Below, piece after piece: positions 17,992-26,570 of a stretch of 64,000 nt of DNA. The stretch is from Streptomyces sp. HD. Lineage in GTDB: Bacteria; Actinomycetota; Actinomycetes; Streptomycetales; Streptomycetaceae. Made by a program: the position numbers and the translations under genes. The notes beneath the pieces are model-generated. The model was not told the DNA's origin, searched no databases, and saw nothing but the letters and a program-made list of their open reading frames with translations. The stretch's first letter is position 1. Each line of letters begins with the position of its first letter. The stretch spans positions 124,001 to 188,000 of the forward strand of contig NZ_JAQMYP010000002.1 of NCBI RefSeq assembly GCF_028369295.1, given 5' to 3'.

Positions 17992-19755
17992 ATGAGCGAT
18001 GACGGGGGCGGCACCGGCCACAAGGAGCGGGTGATCGGAGGACGTTACCGGCTGGTCGAGCGCATCGGCTCGGGTGGGATGGGTACCGTCTGGCGGGCCG
18101 TCGACGAACTGGTCGAGCGTGAAGTCGCCGTCAAACAGCCGAGGTTGCCCGGCGATCCGGAGGACGCGGCGCATCAGCGCGCCGCCCATCGGCTGCACCG
18201 TGAGGCCCGGGCCGCCGCCCGCGTCGACCATCCGGCCGCCGTCTCCATCCATGACGTCGTCGTCGAGGACGGAGTGCCCTGGATCGTCATGGAGCTGATC
18301 CGCGGCGAGTCCCTGCACGAGGTCCTCCAGCGCGGACCGCTGCGGCCCGCCGAGTCCGCCCGCATCGGCCTCGCCGTCCTGCACGCCCTGCGCGCCGCGC
18401 ACGACGTCGGCATCGTGCACCGCGACGTCAAGCCCGCCAACGTCCTGCTCGGCCCGCACCGACGCGTCGTCCTCACCGACTTCGGCATCGCCCACATCCA
18501 GGGCGAGGAATCCCTCACCGTCAGCGGCGAGTTCATCGGCTCCCTGGAGTTCATCGCCCCCGAGCGGATGTCGGGCCGCGGTGCCGGCCCGGCCTCCGAC
18601 CTGTGGTCGCTGGGCGTCCTGCTGTACGCCGCCGTGGAGGGCTGGTCGCCTTTTCGCCGTACGACGCTGGAGTCCACGCTCGCCGCGATCCTCGCCGCCG
18701 ACCCGCCCGAGCCGAAGCAGGCGGGACCGCTGTCGTCGCTGATCGTGCGGCTGCTGGCGAAGGACCCCGAGCGACGGCCCGACGCGGAGGAGGCCGCCGC
18801 GGTGCTGGAGGCGGTGGCGGAGGGGTGGCCGGTACCGGAGCCCGCCGGGGGGTCGGTGATGGCCGGGCCTCAGGACGCTTCGGGGCTGCGGGAGTTCGCG
18901 GAGGACTCGGGGACGGTACGGCTGACGCGCGGGGCGGCGTCGTCCGGAGCGACGGGGGAGCCGGGGCCCGAGCCCAAGCCCGAGTCGGGTCCCGAGCCGA
19001 GCTCCGAAACCGCGCCCGAACCCTCCACGGGGACATCCGGCGAAGCGGTGACCGGATCCACCGCAGCCGTCAGGTCCCAAGCCGCCGAGCCTCAGCGCCG
19101 CTCCCGGCTGCTGCGCCCCGTCCCCGTCGCCGTCCTCGGCGTGCTCCTCGTCGCCGGGACCTGGTTCGCCACCTCCTCCTTCCTGGTCGACCGGGCCGAC
19201 AAGGGCGACGACGTCAAGGAGATGAACCCCACCTACAGCTCGGCCCCCCTGGCCCCGGCGACCACCCCCACCCCGACCTCCACCCCCAGCCCCACCCCCG
19301 GCACTTGGACCGAGCACCGCGAGAAGGACATGAACGCCGTCCTCTTCCTCCCCGCCGAGTACAAGGAGGCCGCGCGGGAGGGCAGCGCCACCGACCAGCC
19401 CCGGCTCGTCGTCTACGACATCGAAGCCGGCCTCGTCCAGGTCCGCCTCACCCAGTGGGACAAGTCGCCCCGCCCGTTGCTGGACATGGCCGAGGAGGCG
19501 CAGGAGACCTGGGACAGCTACAACCACGACGCGAGCAGCCAGTACACCCGTACGAGCTTCAAGGGCTACGACGCCGTCCTCGCCGACACCACGTACGACA
19601 AGGAGGAGTCCCCGACCCGCGTCATGCAGCTGTTCATCGCCACGGCCGATGACCGCATGTACGAGCTGCGCGTCGACATGCCCAAGGGCACGCCCTCCGA
19701 GAAGAAGGGCACCGCGGTCTTCAAGGGCGCCCGTGACCGACTCGACATCGAGTGA
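17992..19755 (+). CDS. Membrane Ser/Thr protein kinase 6 of the cluster
   Basis: The last kinase of the array, 587 residues. Motifs: IGSGGMGTVW, VAVKQPRL, HRDVKPANVLL, LTDFGIAH, IGSLEFIAPERM. The C-lobe is followed by a Glu/Pro-rich stretch (PEPKPESGPEPSS), a membrane helix near residues 376-396 and an extracellular domain (MNAVLFLPAEYKEA onwards) related to those of kinases 1, 3 and 5. The start ATG has GGGA four bases upstream. The shared architecture and neighbouring positions suggest repeated tandem duplication with divergence of the sensor half. Confidence 0.92.
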   Translation: MSDDGGGTGHKERVIGGRYRLVERIGSGGMGTVWRAVDELVEREVAVKQPRLPGDPEDAAHQRAAHRLHREARAAARVDHPAAVSIHDVVVEDGVPWIVMELIRGESLHEVLQRGPLRPAESARIGLAVLHALRAAHDVGIVHRDVKPANVLLGPHRRVVLTDFGIAHIQGEESLTVSGEFIGSLEFIAPERMSGRGAGPASDLWSLGVLLYAAVEGWSPFRRTTLESTLAAILAADPPEPKQAGPLSSLIVRLLAKDPERRPDAEEAAAVLEAVAEGWPVPEPAGGSVMAGPQDASGLREFAEDSGTVRLTRGAASSGATGEPGPEPKPESGPEPSSETAPEPSTGTSGEAVTGSTAAVRSQAAEPQRRSRLLRPVPVAVLGVLLVAGTWFATSSFLVDRADKGDDVKEMNPTYSSAPLAPATTPTPTSTPSPTPGTWTEHREKDMNAVLFLPAEYKEAAREGSATDQPRLVVYDIEAGLVQVRLTQWDKSPRPLLDMAEEAQETWDSYNHDASSQYTRTSFKGYDAVLADTTYDKEESPTRVMQLFIATADDRMYELRVDMPKGTPSEKKGTAVFKGARDRLDIE

Positions 19756-19806
19756 CCGGGCAACGCCTGGAAGCGACTCGGCAACGCCCTGATCAGCGCG
19801 TTTGTT

Positions 19807-19822
19807 GCCAGTGGACACTGGC
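19807..19822. promoter_or_regulatory. Perfect 16-bp palindrome-like repeat
   Basis: GCCAGTG and CACTGGC flank GA, in the 141-bp gap between kinase 6 and the semialdehyde dehydrogenase gene. It could be an operator for the dehydrogenase, 75 bp from its start, or a weak terminator. Confidence 0.35.
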
Positions 19823-19883
19823 GGCGTGTGAGCACTCGGTGAATCCCCGTTACCGACGGGTACACAAAGCCCCCGCTCCGGCA

Positions 19884-19889
19884 TACCCT
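19884..19889 (+). promoter_or_regulatory. Candidate -10 of a leaderless transcript
   Basis: TACCCT ends seven bases before the ATG at 19897 and no Shine-Dalgarno is visible, which is the usual layout of leaderless streptomycete genes. Confidence 0.4.
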
Positions 19890-19896
19890 GCGCCTC

Positions 19897-21510
19897 ATGA
19901 CGGACGCGCAGGCCCCGGCCAAGACCGGCACGAACCCCCTCGCCCCCGCCCCGGAGGGCGCCCGTACCGCAGCCGACGTGGTGACCCCCGAGCTGGTGGC
20001 CCAGCTGACCAAGGGCGTGGTCGGCTCCGGCCGTACCGCCAACCACACGCCGTTCACCGGCGAGAAGCTGGCCGACCTGCCCGAATCCACGCCCGAGGAC
20101 GTGGAGAAGGCCTTCGAGGCGGCCCGCGCGGCGCAGGCGGTCTGGGCGCAGGTCCCGGTGCGGCAGCGCGCAGCCGTCCTGCTCCGCTTCCACGACCTGG
20201 TCCTCGAACGCCAGGCGGAGGTCCTCGACCTCATCCAGCTGGAGACCGGCAAGGCCCGGCTGCACGCCCACGAGGAGGTGCAGGCCGTAGCCGTCGCGGC
20301 CCGCCATTACGGCCGTAAGGCACCCGCCTACCTCAGGCCGAAGCGGCACGCGGGCGCCATGCCCACCCTCACGAAGGTCACCGAACTGCGCCACCCGCGC
20401 GGCGTCGTCGGCCAGATAGCCCCCTGGAACTACCCCCTGGAGCTGTCCGTCGGCGACGCGCTCCCGGCGTTCGTCACGGGCAACGCGGTAGTCATGAAGC
20501 CCGACACGGAGACGTGCCTGACCGCGCTCTGGGCCCGTGACCTGCTGATCGAGGCCGGACTGCCCGCCGACGTCTTCCAGGTCGTCCTCGGCGAGGGCCC
20601 GGTCGTCGGCCCCGAGGTCGTCAAGCACGCCGACTACGTCTCCTTCACCGGTTCCACCCGCACCGGCCGCCAGGTCGCCCAGGGTGCCGCCGCCCGGCTG
20701 GTCGGCGTCTCCCTCGAACTCGGCGGCAAGAACGCCATGCTGGTCCTGCAGGACGCCGACATCGAGAAGGCCGCCGCGGGCGCCGTCCGCGCCTGCTTCT
20801 CCTCCGCGGGCCAGCTGTGCATCTCCATCGAGCGGCTGTACGTCCACGAGTCCGTCGCGGACGCCTTCGTCGAGCGCTTCGCCGCCCGCACCAAGGCGAT
20901 GCGGCTGGGCAAGTCCCTCGCCTACGGCGCCGACATGGGCTCCCTGGTCGGCGAACGACAGCTGGAGACGGTCACCCGGCATGTCGAGGAGGCCGTCGCG
21001 AAGGGCGCCGAGCTCGTCGCGGGCGGTGCGGCCCGCCCGGACATCGGCCCGTACTTCTTCGAGCCGACGATCCTGGACGGCGTCGAGCCGGAGATGACCG
21101 TCTGCTCCGAGGAGACCTTCGGCCCGGTCGTCTCCATCTACCGTTTCAAGACCGAGGACGAGGCGGTCGAGCACGCCAACTCCACGCCGTACGGCCTCAA
21201 CTCGTCGGTCTGGACGAAGGACGGCCGGCGTGGCCGCGAGGTCGCCGCCCGGCTGCGCACCGGCACGGTGAACGTCAACGAGGGCTACGCCCCCGCGTAC
21301 GGCAGCGTCCAGTCGCCGATGGGCGGCATGAAGGACTCCGGCCTCGGCCGCCGCCACGGTTCCGAGGGCATCCTCAAGTACACGGAGGCCCAGACGGTCG
21401 CCCAGCAGCGGCTGCTGCCGATGGCGCCGTCGCTGGGCATGGACGACGAGAAGTACGCGCAGTTCATGAGCCGCAGCCTGCGGCTGATGAAGGCATTCCG
21501 GTTCCGGTAG
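19897..21510 (+). CDS. gabD2: Succinate-semialdehyde dehydrogenase, aldehyde dehydrogenase family
   Basis: Oxidises succinic semialdehyde to succinate with NAD(P), feeding 4-aminobutyrate-type carbon into the TCA cycle. The 537-residue product has the ALDH core: GVVGQIAPWNYPLE near residue 170, VVMKPDTET, FTGSTRTGRQV cofactor loop, catalytic Glu in LELGGKNAM, catalytic Cys in SSAGQLCISIERL, and the late EETFGPVVSIYRF segment. The overall form matches the mycobacterial GabD2 type, which is why I give that symbol; other aldehyde substrates are possible. About 25 N-terminal residues are extra and Ala/Pro-rich. It probably has a leaderless transcript. A GMC oxidoreductase gene follows 100 bp downstream. 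Confidence 0.9.
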   Translation: MTDAQAPAKTGTNPLAPAPEGARTAADVVTPELVAQLTKGVVGSGRTANHTPFTGEKLADLPESTPEDVEKAFEAARAAQAVWAQVPVRQRAAVLLRFHDLVLERQAEVLDLIQLETGKARLHAHEEVQAVAVAARHYGRKAPAYLRPKRHAGAMPTLTKVTELRHPRGVVGQIAPWNYPLELSVGDALPAFVTGNAVVMKPDTETCLTALWARDLLIEAGLPADVFQVVLGEGPVVGPEVVKHADYVSFTGSTRTGRQVAQGAAARLVGVSLELGGKNAMLVLQDADIEKAAAGAVRACFSSAGQLCISIERLYVHESVADAFVERFAARTKAMRLGKSLAYGADMGSLVGERQLETVTRHVEEAVAKGAELVAGGAARPDIGPYFFEPTILDGVEPEMTVCSEETFGPVVSIYRFKTEDEAVEHANSTPYGLNSSVWTKDGRRGREVAARLRTGTVNVNEGYAPAYGSVQSPMGGMKDSGLGRRHGSEGILKYTEAQTVAQQRLLPMAPSLGMDDEKYAQFMSRSLRLMKAFRFR

Positions 21511-21610
21511 AGGCCTTTCAGGGGCGGAGGGGCTGTATCGACATGCGGCTCCGCCACGAGGGCGCGACCAGCCACAGACAACCCGCACGGACACTCAACG
21601 AGGAGCACAC

Positions 21611-23389
21611 GTGCCTCAGGACACCTACGATTACGACGTACTGGTCGTCGGCTCCGGCTTCGGCGGCTCCGTCACCGCCCTTCGCCTCACCGAGAAGGGC
21701 TACCGCGTAGGTGTCCTGGAAGCCGGCCGCCGATGGACCCGCGAGGCCCTGCCCAAGAACTCCTGGGACCTCAAGAACTACCTCTGGGCGCCGAAACTCG
21801 GCATGTACGGCATCCAGCGCATCCACCTGCTGGGCAACGTCATGGTGCTGGCCGGCGCGGGCGTCGGCGGCGGCTCCCTCAACTACGCCAACACCCTCTA
21901 CGTACCGCCGAAGGCCTTCTTCGACGACCCCCAGTGGCGGGACATCACCGACTGGCAGGAGGAGTTGAAGCCGTACTACGACCAGGCCCGGCGCATGCTC
22001 GGCGTACGGCTCAACCCGACGATGACCCCCTCCGACGTCCATCTGAAGGCGGCCGCCGAGCGGATGGGCGTCGGCGACAGCTTCCACATGGCGCCGGTCG
22101 GCGTGTTCTTCGGGGACGGCAAGGACGCCGAGGGCGAGGCCAGGGTCGAGCCGGGGCAGGAGGTCGCCGACCCGTACTTCGGCGGGGCGGGCCCGGCGCG
22201 CAAGGCGTGCACCGAGTGCGGTGAGTGCATGACGGGCTGCCGGCACGGCGCCAAGAACACCCTCAACGAGAACTACCTCTACCTGGCCGAGAAGGCGGGC
22301 GCGGTCGTCCACCCCATGACGACGGTCGTCTCCGTCACGGACGACTCGCAGGGCGGATACGCGGTGGCGACGCTGCCGACCGACCGCAAGAACGCGGACG
22401 AGGGCAGGCTGTTCAAGGCCCGCCGCGTGGTGATCGCGGCCGGCACCTACGGCACCCAGACCCTCCTGCACCGCATGAAGGCGGGCGGCCAACTCCCGTA
22501 CCTCTCCCCGAAGCTGGGTGAGCTGACCCGCACCAACTCCGAGGCCCTGGTCGGCGCGCAGACCGACAACCGGCGCTACCGCCGGGCCACGGGCGAGGCG
22601 AAGGTCGACTTCACCCGCGGCGTCGCCATCACGTCCTCGATCCACCCGGACGAGAACACCCACATCGAGCCGGTGCGCTACGGCAAGGGCTCCAACTCGA
22701 TGGGCGGCCTGTCGATCCTGCAGGTGCCGTACGCGGAGGGCTCGTCGCGGGTCGCGGGCTGGCTGGCGAACGCGGTCCGGCACCCCCTGCTGGTCCTGCG
22801 CTCCCTGTCCAACCGGCGCTGGTCGGAGCGGACCATCATCGGCCTGGTGATGCAGTCGCTGGACAACTCCCTGACGACGTACCTGAAGGCGGACGGCGTC
22901 GGCAAGGGCCTGCTGACCGCCCGCCAGGGCCACGGTGCCCCGAACCCCAAGCAGATCAAGGCCGCCTCGGAGGCCGCGTCGGCCATAGCCGCCGACATCA
23001 ACGGCTTCGCCGGCTCCAACGTCGGCGAGCTCATGGGCACCCCGCTCACCGCCCACTTCCTCGGCGGCTGCCCGATCGGCGACTCGCCCGAGACCGGCGT
23101 GATCGACCCGTACCACCGGGTGTACGGCCACCCCGGCATCTCGGTCGTCGACGGGGCGGCGGTCTCGGCCAACCTGGGCGTGAACCCCTCGCTGACGATC
23201 ACCGCGCAGGCCGAGCGGGCGATGTCGTACTGGCCGAACAAGGGCGAGGCGGATCCGCGTCCGGCGCAGGGAACGGCGTACGAGCGCCTGAAGCCGGTCG
23301 AGCCGCAGTCCCCGGCGGTCCCGGCGGATGCCTTCGGCGCGCTGAAGCTGCCGTTCCTGGGGATACCGGCGGTGCCGCCGAAGAAGTAG
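21611..23389 (+). CDS. GMC-family FAD oxidoreductase, cholesterol-oxidase-like
   Basis: A 592-residue flavoprotein of the glucose-methanol-choline family: VLVVGSGFGGSVTALRL at the N-terminus binds FAD, GAGVGGGSLNYANTL is the second flavin segment, and the C-terminal region has HFLGGCPIG and VVDGAAVSANLGVNPSLTI. Such proteins are often annotated as cholesterol oxidase (ChoD), but the true substrate is unclear. A cysteine cluster KACTECGECMTGC has the CxxCxxCxxxC spacing seen in [4Fe-4S] ferredoxins, and GAKNT follows. GTG start with AGGAG nine bases upstream. It may be co-transcribed with the semialdehyde dehydrogenase. The 3' end runs into a 21-bp minisatellite and a strong terminator. Confidence 0.88.
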   Translation: MPQDTYDYDVLVVGSGFGGSVTALRLTEKGYRVGVLEAGRRWTREALPKNSWDLKNYLWAPKLGMYGIQRIHLLGNVMVLAGAGVGGGSLNYANTLYVPPKAFFDDPQWRDITDWQEELKPYYDQARRMLGVRLNPTMTPSDVHLKAAAERMGVGDSFHMAPVGVFFGDGKDAEGEARVEPGQEVADPYFGGAGPARKACTECGECMTGCRHGAKNTLNENYLYLAEKAGAVVHPMTTVVSVTDDSQGGYAVATLPTDRKNADEGRLFKARRVVIAAGTYGTQTLLHRMKAGGQLPYLSPKLGELTRTNSEALVGAQTDNRRYRRATGEAKVDFTRGVAITSSIHPDENTHIEPVRYGKGSNSMGGLSILQVPYAEGSSRVAGWLANAVRHPLLVLRSLSNRRWSERTIIGLVMQSLDNSLTTYLKADGVGKGLLTARQGHGAPNPKQIKAASEAASAIAADINGFAGSNVGELMGTPLTAHFLGGCPIGDSPETGVIDPYHRVYGHPGISVVDGAAVSANLGVNPSLTITAQAERAMSYWPNKGEADPRPAQGTAYERLKPVEPQSPAVPADAFGALKLPFLGIPAVPPKK

Positions 23390-23397
23390 GAGCAGGC

Positions 23398-23495
23398 CAC
23401 GCGGTCGAAGAAGCTGGCCACGCGTTCGAAGAAGCGGGCGACGCGGCCGATGAAGCGGGCGACGCGGCCGATGAAGCGGGCGACGCGGCCGAGCC
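23398..23495. repeat. 21-bp minisatellite, 4.6 copies
   Basis: Units begin at 23398, 23419, 23440 and 23461, with a partial unit to 23495. The third and fourth are identical (GACGCGGCCGATGAAGCGGG plus C); the first two differ at a few bases. The array starts nine bases after the GMC gene stop codon and ends just before the terminator hairpin. Confidence 0.9.
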
Positions 23496-23500
23496 ACCAA

Positions 23501-23544
23501 CAGAGAAGGACCTGCACCCCCCTCCGAGCGCAGGTCCTTCTCTG
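23501..23544. terminator. Strong bidirectional terminator
   Basis: CAGAGAAGGACCTGC and GCAGGTCCTTCTCTG form a perfect 15-bp stem with a 14-base loop, between the convergent GMC and LAETG-protein genes. Both strands end in a pyrimidine-rich tail. Confidence 0.9.
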
Positions 23545-23568
23545 TCTTGCGTGAAGCTGTCGAGGCCC

Positions 23569-24594
23569 TTAGGCCTCCGCACCCACCTTGCGGCGGCGCA
23601 TGGCGAACACGACACCGGCGCCGGCGAGGATGGCGACACCGCCGACGGTCGCGATGACCGGCAGGCCGGAGCTGGAGCCGGTCTCGGCGAGCGAGCCGTC
23701 CACGTCGACCTCGCTGACGTCGGAGATCGGCTTCTGGCCACCCGTCTGCGGCTTGGCGTCGCCCGGGTTGCCCGGGTCGGAGCCCGCGGCGAGGATGTCG
23801 AAGAAGTAGACCCAGCCGTTCGGGTCGTCGGCGACCCAGCAGCCGTCCGCGTCCGAGTACTGCGCGAAGCCACCGGTGAGACCGATGGCGTCCGGCACCT
23901 TGCCGCTGACGCTCAGCCGCAGCTTGAACGACGTCGACTGACCGGCACCGAGCCCGAACGCGGTGAAGGTCGCGCCCTCACCCGCGGCGTCTGCGAGGGT
24001 CTGCCAGGAGCCGGTCTCCTTGTTGAAGACCTGGACCTTGATCTGGCCGGAGTAGTCCTCCGAGTCCCAGCCGATCGCGGCGACGCCGATCAGCGGCTTG
24101 ATGTTCTTGATGTCCTGGTCGCCGGAGTTGGAGACGTCGAACGAGAAGTTCGTCCAGCCGCTGCCGGCGACGATCGTCTCGGGCAGACCCGACAGACCGC
24201 TGTGCAGGTCCTCGCTGAGGCCGACCTCCTCGTCCTCGGCGTCCTCGCAGAAGTCGACCTCCTCGGGGGCGCTCTCGCTGGCGCTCGGCGTCGGAGAGGC
24301 GGAGGACGTCGGCTCGTCGGTGGGCGTCGGGTCCTCGGTGGCCGGGGTGGTCTCGTCCTCGGTGGGCGCCGGCTCTTCGGCGGTCGGCGTGACCTCGTCC
24401 TGGGTGGGCGTCGGCTCGTCGGTGGCCGGGATGGTCTCGTCCTCGGTGGGCGCCGGCGGCTCGGGAGCCGACGTGCTCTCCGTCGGCGCCGGGGTGATCT
24501 CGTCCGTGGCGAACGCGGCCGGCGCGGACAGCAGCGCGATCGGTGCTATGACTGCCGTCGTCGCTGCGGCGGCCAGTGCACGGCGAAGCTTCAT
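23569..24594 (-). CDS. Sortase-anchored surface protein with LAETG motif
   Basis: A 341-residue exported protein, probably wall-anchored. It has a classical signal peptide (MKLRRALAAAATTAVIAP to about residue 30), then about 85 residues of Glu/Thr/Pro repeats (PAPTEDETIPATDEPTPTQ and variants). A globular middle follows with two cysteines (DFCEDAED and DGCWVADD) and a beta-rich pattern (FSFDVSNSGDQDIKN). The C-terminus is a textbook sorting signal: LAETG at residues 302-306, a hydrophobic helix, and the positive tail MRRRKVGAEA. LAxTG is the class E sortase signal of actinobacteria. GAGG lies six bases before the ATG. The Pro/Thr stalk would project the domain from the wall. Its binding partner is unknown. 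Confidence 0.9.
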   Translation of the reverse strand: MKLRRALAAAATTAVIAPIALLSAPAAFATDEITPAPTESTSAPEPPAPTEDETIPATDEPTPTQDEVTPTAEEPAPTEDETTPATEDPTPTDEPTSSASPTPSASESAPEEVDFCEDAEDEEVGLSEDLHSGLSGLPETIVAGSGWTNFSFDVSNSGDQDIKNIKPLIGVAAIGWDSEDYSGQIKVQVFNKETGSWQTLADAAGEGATFTAFGLGAGQSTSFKLRLSVSGKVPDAIGLTGGFAQYSDADGCWVADDPNGWVYFFDILAAGSDPGNPGDAKPQTGGQKPISDVSEVDVDGSLAETGSSSGLPVIATVGGVAILAGAGVVFAMRRRKVGAEA

Positions 24595-24742
24595 GAAGAC
24601 CTCGTAAGTCCGTAGTGCCGCGACATCGCAGCACGCGTCTACAGGGAGGCCTCCGCGTGTGGGGCGCGGGTGTGGCCCTAGATACGCAGGGTTTGATCGG
24701 CGACAGCTGTGAAAGGTTGCACGCTCACTAACGGATTTCTTA

Positions 24743-24758
24743 TGTGGTCTACGTCACA
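24743..24758. promoter_or_regulatory. Crp-family palindrome
   Basis: TGTGG-TCTACG-TCACA matches the Crp consensus TGTGA-N6-TCACA at nine of ten positions and extends to a perfect TATGTG/CACATA inverted repeat at 24741-24760. It lies between the divergent LAETG-protein gene and the membrane-protein gene at 24888 and could serve either. Confidence 0.55.
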
Positions 24759-24887
24759 TATGGGGGGCTCCGTGTGGTGGTCCGAAGCTGACGTACGCTC
24801 AGCCGCCTTACAGACCCGCCGAATCGACAGCCCAGCCATTCGACAGCCCGGCGATTCGACAGCCACCGAGAGGGAGCGCACGCCGCC

Positions 24888-26012
24888 GTGACCGACAAGC
24901 CGTCCGAGGGCTCGTCCATATCGGACGAGGAATGGGAGAAGTTCGTCCAGGACGCCGAGCGCGACCAGGCTTCCGCCCCGAAGGAACCCTCCGCCCGCGC
25001 CCGCATGGTCACCGAGCGCCTGCGGCGGCAGGACGCCCTGGGGGAGCAGCCGCCGGGGTGGCGAACCCGCCCCGCCGGGCAGCAGGCGAACGGTCGGGCC
25101 GTGCGTCGCCGGAGGGTGTGGAGCGTCCTCGGTGTGCTGCTGGCCGTCGCCGTGGCCGTGATCGCCCTCAAGCCGTCCGCCGCCCTGTCCTGGCTGCCCG
25201 GCGGTCCGGACACCGACGCACCGTCCGCCTCGCCGCTGTCGGCGGAAACCGGCCGGCCCACCAGCGCGCCCACCGACGTCGCAGGTCAGCCCACACGGAA
25301 GCAGCCGTTCGCCGGTTCGCCCGCCGAGCGCTGGGCCGCCGGCGCGGACGCCATCGAGGTGCCGAAGGCCAAGGCCGTCGGAGGCGTCCCCGCCGCACGG
25401 ATCGAGACGGCCCTGAGCCTCACGAAGAAGTTCCTCGTCGCCTCCAACCTGGACCGCGACGTGCTGTACGGCGCCGAACCGAAGACGGCGCTGACGCTCC
25501 TCGACCCGATGGCCGAGGAGTACGTCACCCGGCTGCGCGAGGGCCTGCGCCACCCCACCGTCGAGAACGACCCCAAGTGGAAGTTCACCCGCTTCGACCC
25601 GGACGAGATCGAGCTCGTCGGCACCGAGGTGAAGGTGCGCGGCCGGATGACCGTCGAACCCGACGGCGAGCGGGGCAGACCGCTGATCCGGGCCGACTAC
25701 ACCTTCGTCTACCCCGTGGCCAGGGGCGACGGCGGCGACGAGGTCACGCGCGTGATCGTCCGTCGGGTCGTCGAGGTGGCTGTCGCCGACCCCGCCAAGT
25801 ACCGGACGACCGATGGCCGCATCTGGGTGCGCGAGCTCAGCAGCGAGATCGGCAACGACCTCTGCCGACAGGGTGACGGCTTCATCCATCCGAGGTTCCG
25901 GGCCGATATCCAGGCCGCCCCCGAACCCTCGGGCGACGTGGTCGACCCGTACGACCGCAGCAGGGGACTGAGCGGGGCCGGAAAGGAATGCGGCACCCTC
26001 TCGCGCACGTGA
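24888..26012 (+). CDS. Single-pass membrane protein of unknown function
   Basis: A 374-residue protein I cannot place in a named family. The N-terminal 75 residues are charged and look cytoplasmic (SISDEEWEKFVQDAERDQ). One membrane helix follows at about residues 78-97 (VWSVLGVLLAVAVAVIAL), then a Ser/Pro/Thr-rich linker and an extracellular alpha/beta domain of about 220 residues with two late cysteines (NDLCRQGDGF and GKECGTLS), which could form a disulfide. The GTG start has AGGGAG 11 bases upstream. The layout is common in Streptomyces proteins annotated as hypothetical. It ends at a strong terminator. The divergent neighbour is also exported, and a Crp-like site lies between them. Confidence 0.8.
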   Translation: MTDKPSEGSSISDEEWEKFVQDAERDQASAPKEPSARARMVTERLRRQDALGEQPPGWRTRPAGQQANGRAVRRRRVWSVLGVLLAVAVAVIALKPSAALSWLPGGPDTDAPSASPLSAETGRPTSAPTDVAGQPTRKQPFAGSPAERWAAGADAIEVPKAKAVGGVPAARIETALSLTKKFLVASNLDRDVLYGAEPKTALTLLDPMAEEYVTRLREGLRHPTVENDPKWKFTRFDPDEIELVGTEVKVRGRMTVEPDGERGRPLIRADYTFVYPVARGDGGDEVTRVIVRRVVEVAVADPAKYRTTDGRIWVRELSSEIGNDLCRQGDGFIHPRFRADIQAAPEPSGDVVDPYDRSRGLSGAGKECGTLSRT

Positions 26013-26061
26013 CGGGGGCTCAGCCCGGACCGGCATGAACGATGCTCGCCCGAACGGCATG

Positions 26062-26100
26062 AGAAGGGCCCCGCAGGCAGTAGCCGCGGGGCCCTTCTTT
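26062..26100 (+). terminator. Rho-independent terminator
   Basis: AGAAGGGCCCCGC and GCGGGGCCCTTCT form a perfect 13-bp stem ending in TTT, 50 bp after the membrane-protein gene. Confidence 0.9.
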
Positions 26101-26104
26101 CGTC

Positions 26105-26162
26105 AGCACCGACGTCAGGGCAGCGTCGGTGCTTCGGGAGCGGCGCCGGGGGGTGCGCCGCT
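26105..26162. other. Two further perfect hairpins in the gap after the terminator
   Basis: AGCACCGACG/CGTCGGTGCT (26105-26133) and AGCGGCGC/GCGCCGCT (26139-26162) follow the terminator directly. The rest of the gap to 26570 holds no convincing gene: reading frames there have poor codon bias and no Shine-Dalgarno. Confidence 0.4.
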
Positions 26163-26570
26163 GGTTGTGGTCTGGTGGTCCTGGTCTCGACCTCTGGCAG
26201 TGCAGTGGTCTGTCGCGGGACTTCGGTGGCGGGAACTCGGGGGTCTCAACGCATCGTGCTGGACGGACGCCTCCACCGCAACCGCTCGACCCACCCCTGT
26301 ACGTCTTCGTACGTCTTCCTGCAGTAACCGCCGGCCGGCCCCGGGCGTCCCCGGAGCCGACCCTCTTGGGTGACCGGGCTGCTGTCCCCTGCCGTCCGGT
26401 CACTTACCTGGAGCGAGGTCCCACGGCGCCGGCACGATCCGTAACGCCTCATCGCTCCAGTGAGCCACGCGTGGTTCTCTCGGGCCCGCCCCTGGCTGGC
26501 ACGGACACCGGTACCAACGAAGGGGTGGGGGAGGCGTCACGCGCCGTACGGGTGAGAGAGGGTCTCGAAC

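Noticed and set aside
26129..26570. Possible protein gene in the gap before aroQ
   Set aside because: Candidate frames on both strands lack Shine-Dalgarno sequences and have poor third-position bias.
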